Of a stretch of 5,840 nt of DNA, positions 5,754 to 5,840 are shown piece by piece. The notes below the pieces were generated by a model that ran no database searches, was not told where the DNA came from, and was given only the letters and a program-made list of their open reading frames with translations. The position numbers and the translations under genes were made by a program. Where the stretch lies: assembly GCA_937868025.1 (NCBI GenBank), contig CALMLJ010000167.1, positions 1 through 5,840 of the forward strand. The letters run 5' to 3'. The number at the start of each line of letters is the position of its first letter. Positions within the stretch are counted from its first letter, which is position 1. This stretch comes from an uncultured Acidimicrobiaceae bacterium (GTDB taxonomy: Bacteria > Actinomycetota > Acidimicrobiia > Acidimicrobiales > Microtrichaceae).

Positions 5754-5840
5754 TCAGATCTTCTCGACCGGTGCCCACTTGAGCAGCAACACCTTTTCGG
5801 CGCCCCCGTCGGCGAACCTGACCGTTGCCTGGGTGTCGGG
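5754..5840 (-). CDS. C-terminal end of a gene, probably a UvrD/PcrA-type DNA helicase (partial)
   Basis: The last 28 codons and the TGA stop of a minus-strand gene enter from the right edge, in frame from 5840. The visible residues include ATVRFADGG, then EKVLLLKWAPVEKI at the very end. A final strand pattern of the type V-x-F...G-x-K-x-LLL-x-x-AP-hydrophobic-E-K is what I recall for the C-terminal Tudor-like domain of PcrA/UvrD helicases, which contacts RNA polymerase. The match is short and made from memory, so the identity is tentative; that it is a coding end is well supported by the seven-base spacing to the ligase start. The two genes are probably cotranscribed, though a helicase and a ligase need not share a function. 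Confidence 0.5.
   Translation of the reverse strand, partial: PDTQATVRFADGGAEKVLLLKWAPVEKI

Noticed and set aside
4214..5782. A 522-codon open frame on the plus strand opposite the ligase
   Set aside because: It is rich in Arg, His and Asp, has no recognisable motif, and lies opposite an enzyme with all family motifs intact. It is a shadow frame.
1..5840. CRISPR arrays, tandem repeats, insertion sequences, toxin-antitoxin or phage-defence genes, tRNAs
   Set aside because: No regularly spaced repeats, transposase motifs, defence domains or tRNA-like folds were seen on either strand.

Overview
The window is a high-GC bacterial chromosome segment, most likely from an actinobacterium. An Acidimicrobiia-like lineage is my guess. 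The reasons are strong G/C bias at third codon positions, an F420-dependent type oxidoreductase, start-proximal TANNNT promoter boxes that suggest leaderless transcription, and a Thr/Ser-rich tail on a membrane-anchored protein. The taxonomic call is inference. There is no sign of a phage, insertion sequence, CRISPR array, tRNA or rRNA. The window is gene-dense, and its longest non-coding stretch (1388-1549) is only 162 bases.

Layout from left to right. The minus-strand gene 1-791 is a luciferase-like, F420-dependent type oxidoreductase whose C-terminus is cut by the window edge. It is divergent, across 92 bases, from a plus-strand gene (884-1387) for a small membrane-anchored protein. The outer domain of that protein looks like a Rieske fold that has lost all four iron-sulfur ligands but kept the two disulfide cysteines. 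A 162-base leader follows, with a promoter-like TAGGGT box, a possible start-stop mini-ORF, a strong hairpin and a possible Shine-Dalgarno-sequestering helix. It leads into a full-length ABC-F ATPase (1550-3238) of the ribosome-protection type.

Convergent with the ABC-F gene is a minus-strand run read from right to left. It starts with the last 28 codons of a gene that resembles the C-terminus of UvrD/PcrA helicases (5754-5840). Seven bases later comes a class I acyl/aryl-CoA ligase-type adenylating enzyme (4247-5746). A family 2 glycosyltransferase follows (3262-4263); it starts at TTG and overlaps the ligase by 17 bases. The tight spacing suggests one transcript for the ligase and glycosyltransferase and probably the gene before them, but no shared pathway can be proved from the window.

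I do not see a clearly new multi-gene system. The observations most worth following are the cluster-less Rieske-like protein and the structured leader of the ABC-F gene, which could be a translation-responsive switch. Most of the other long open frames on both strands are GC-driven shadows of these genes.
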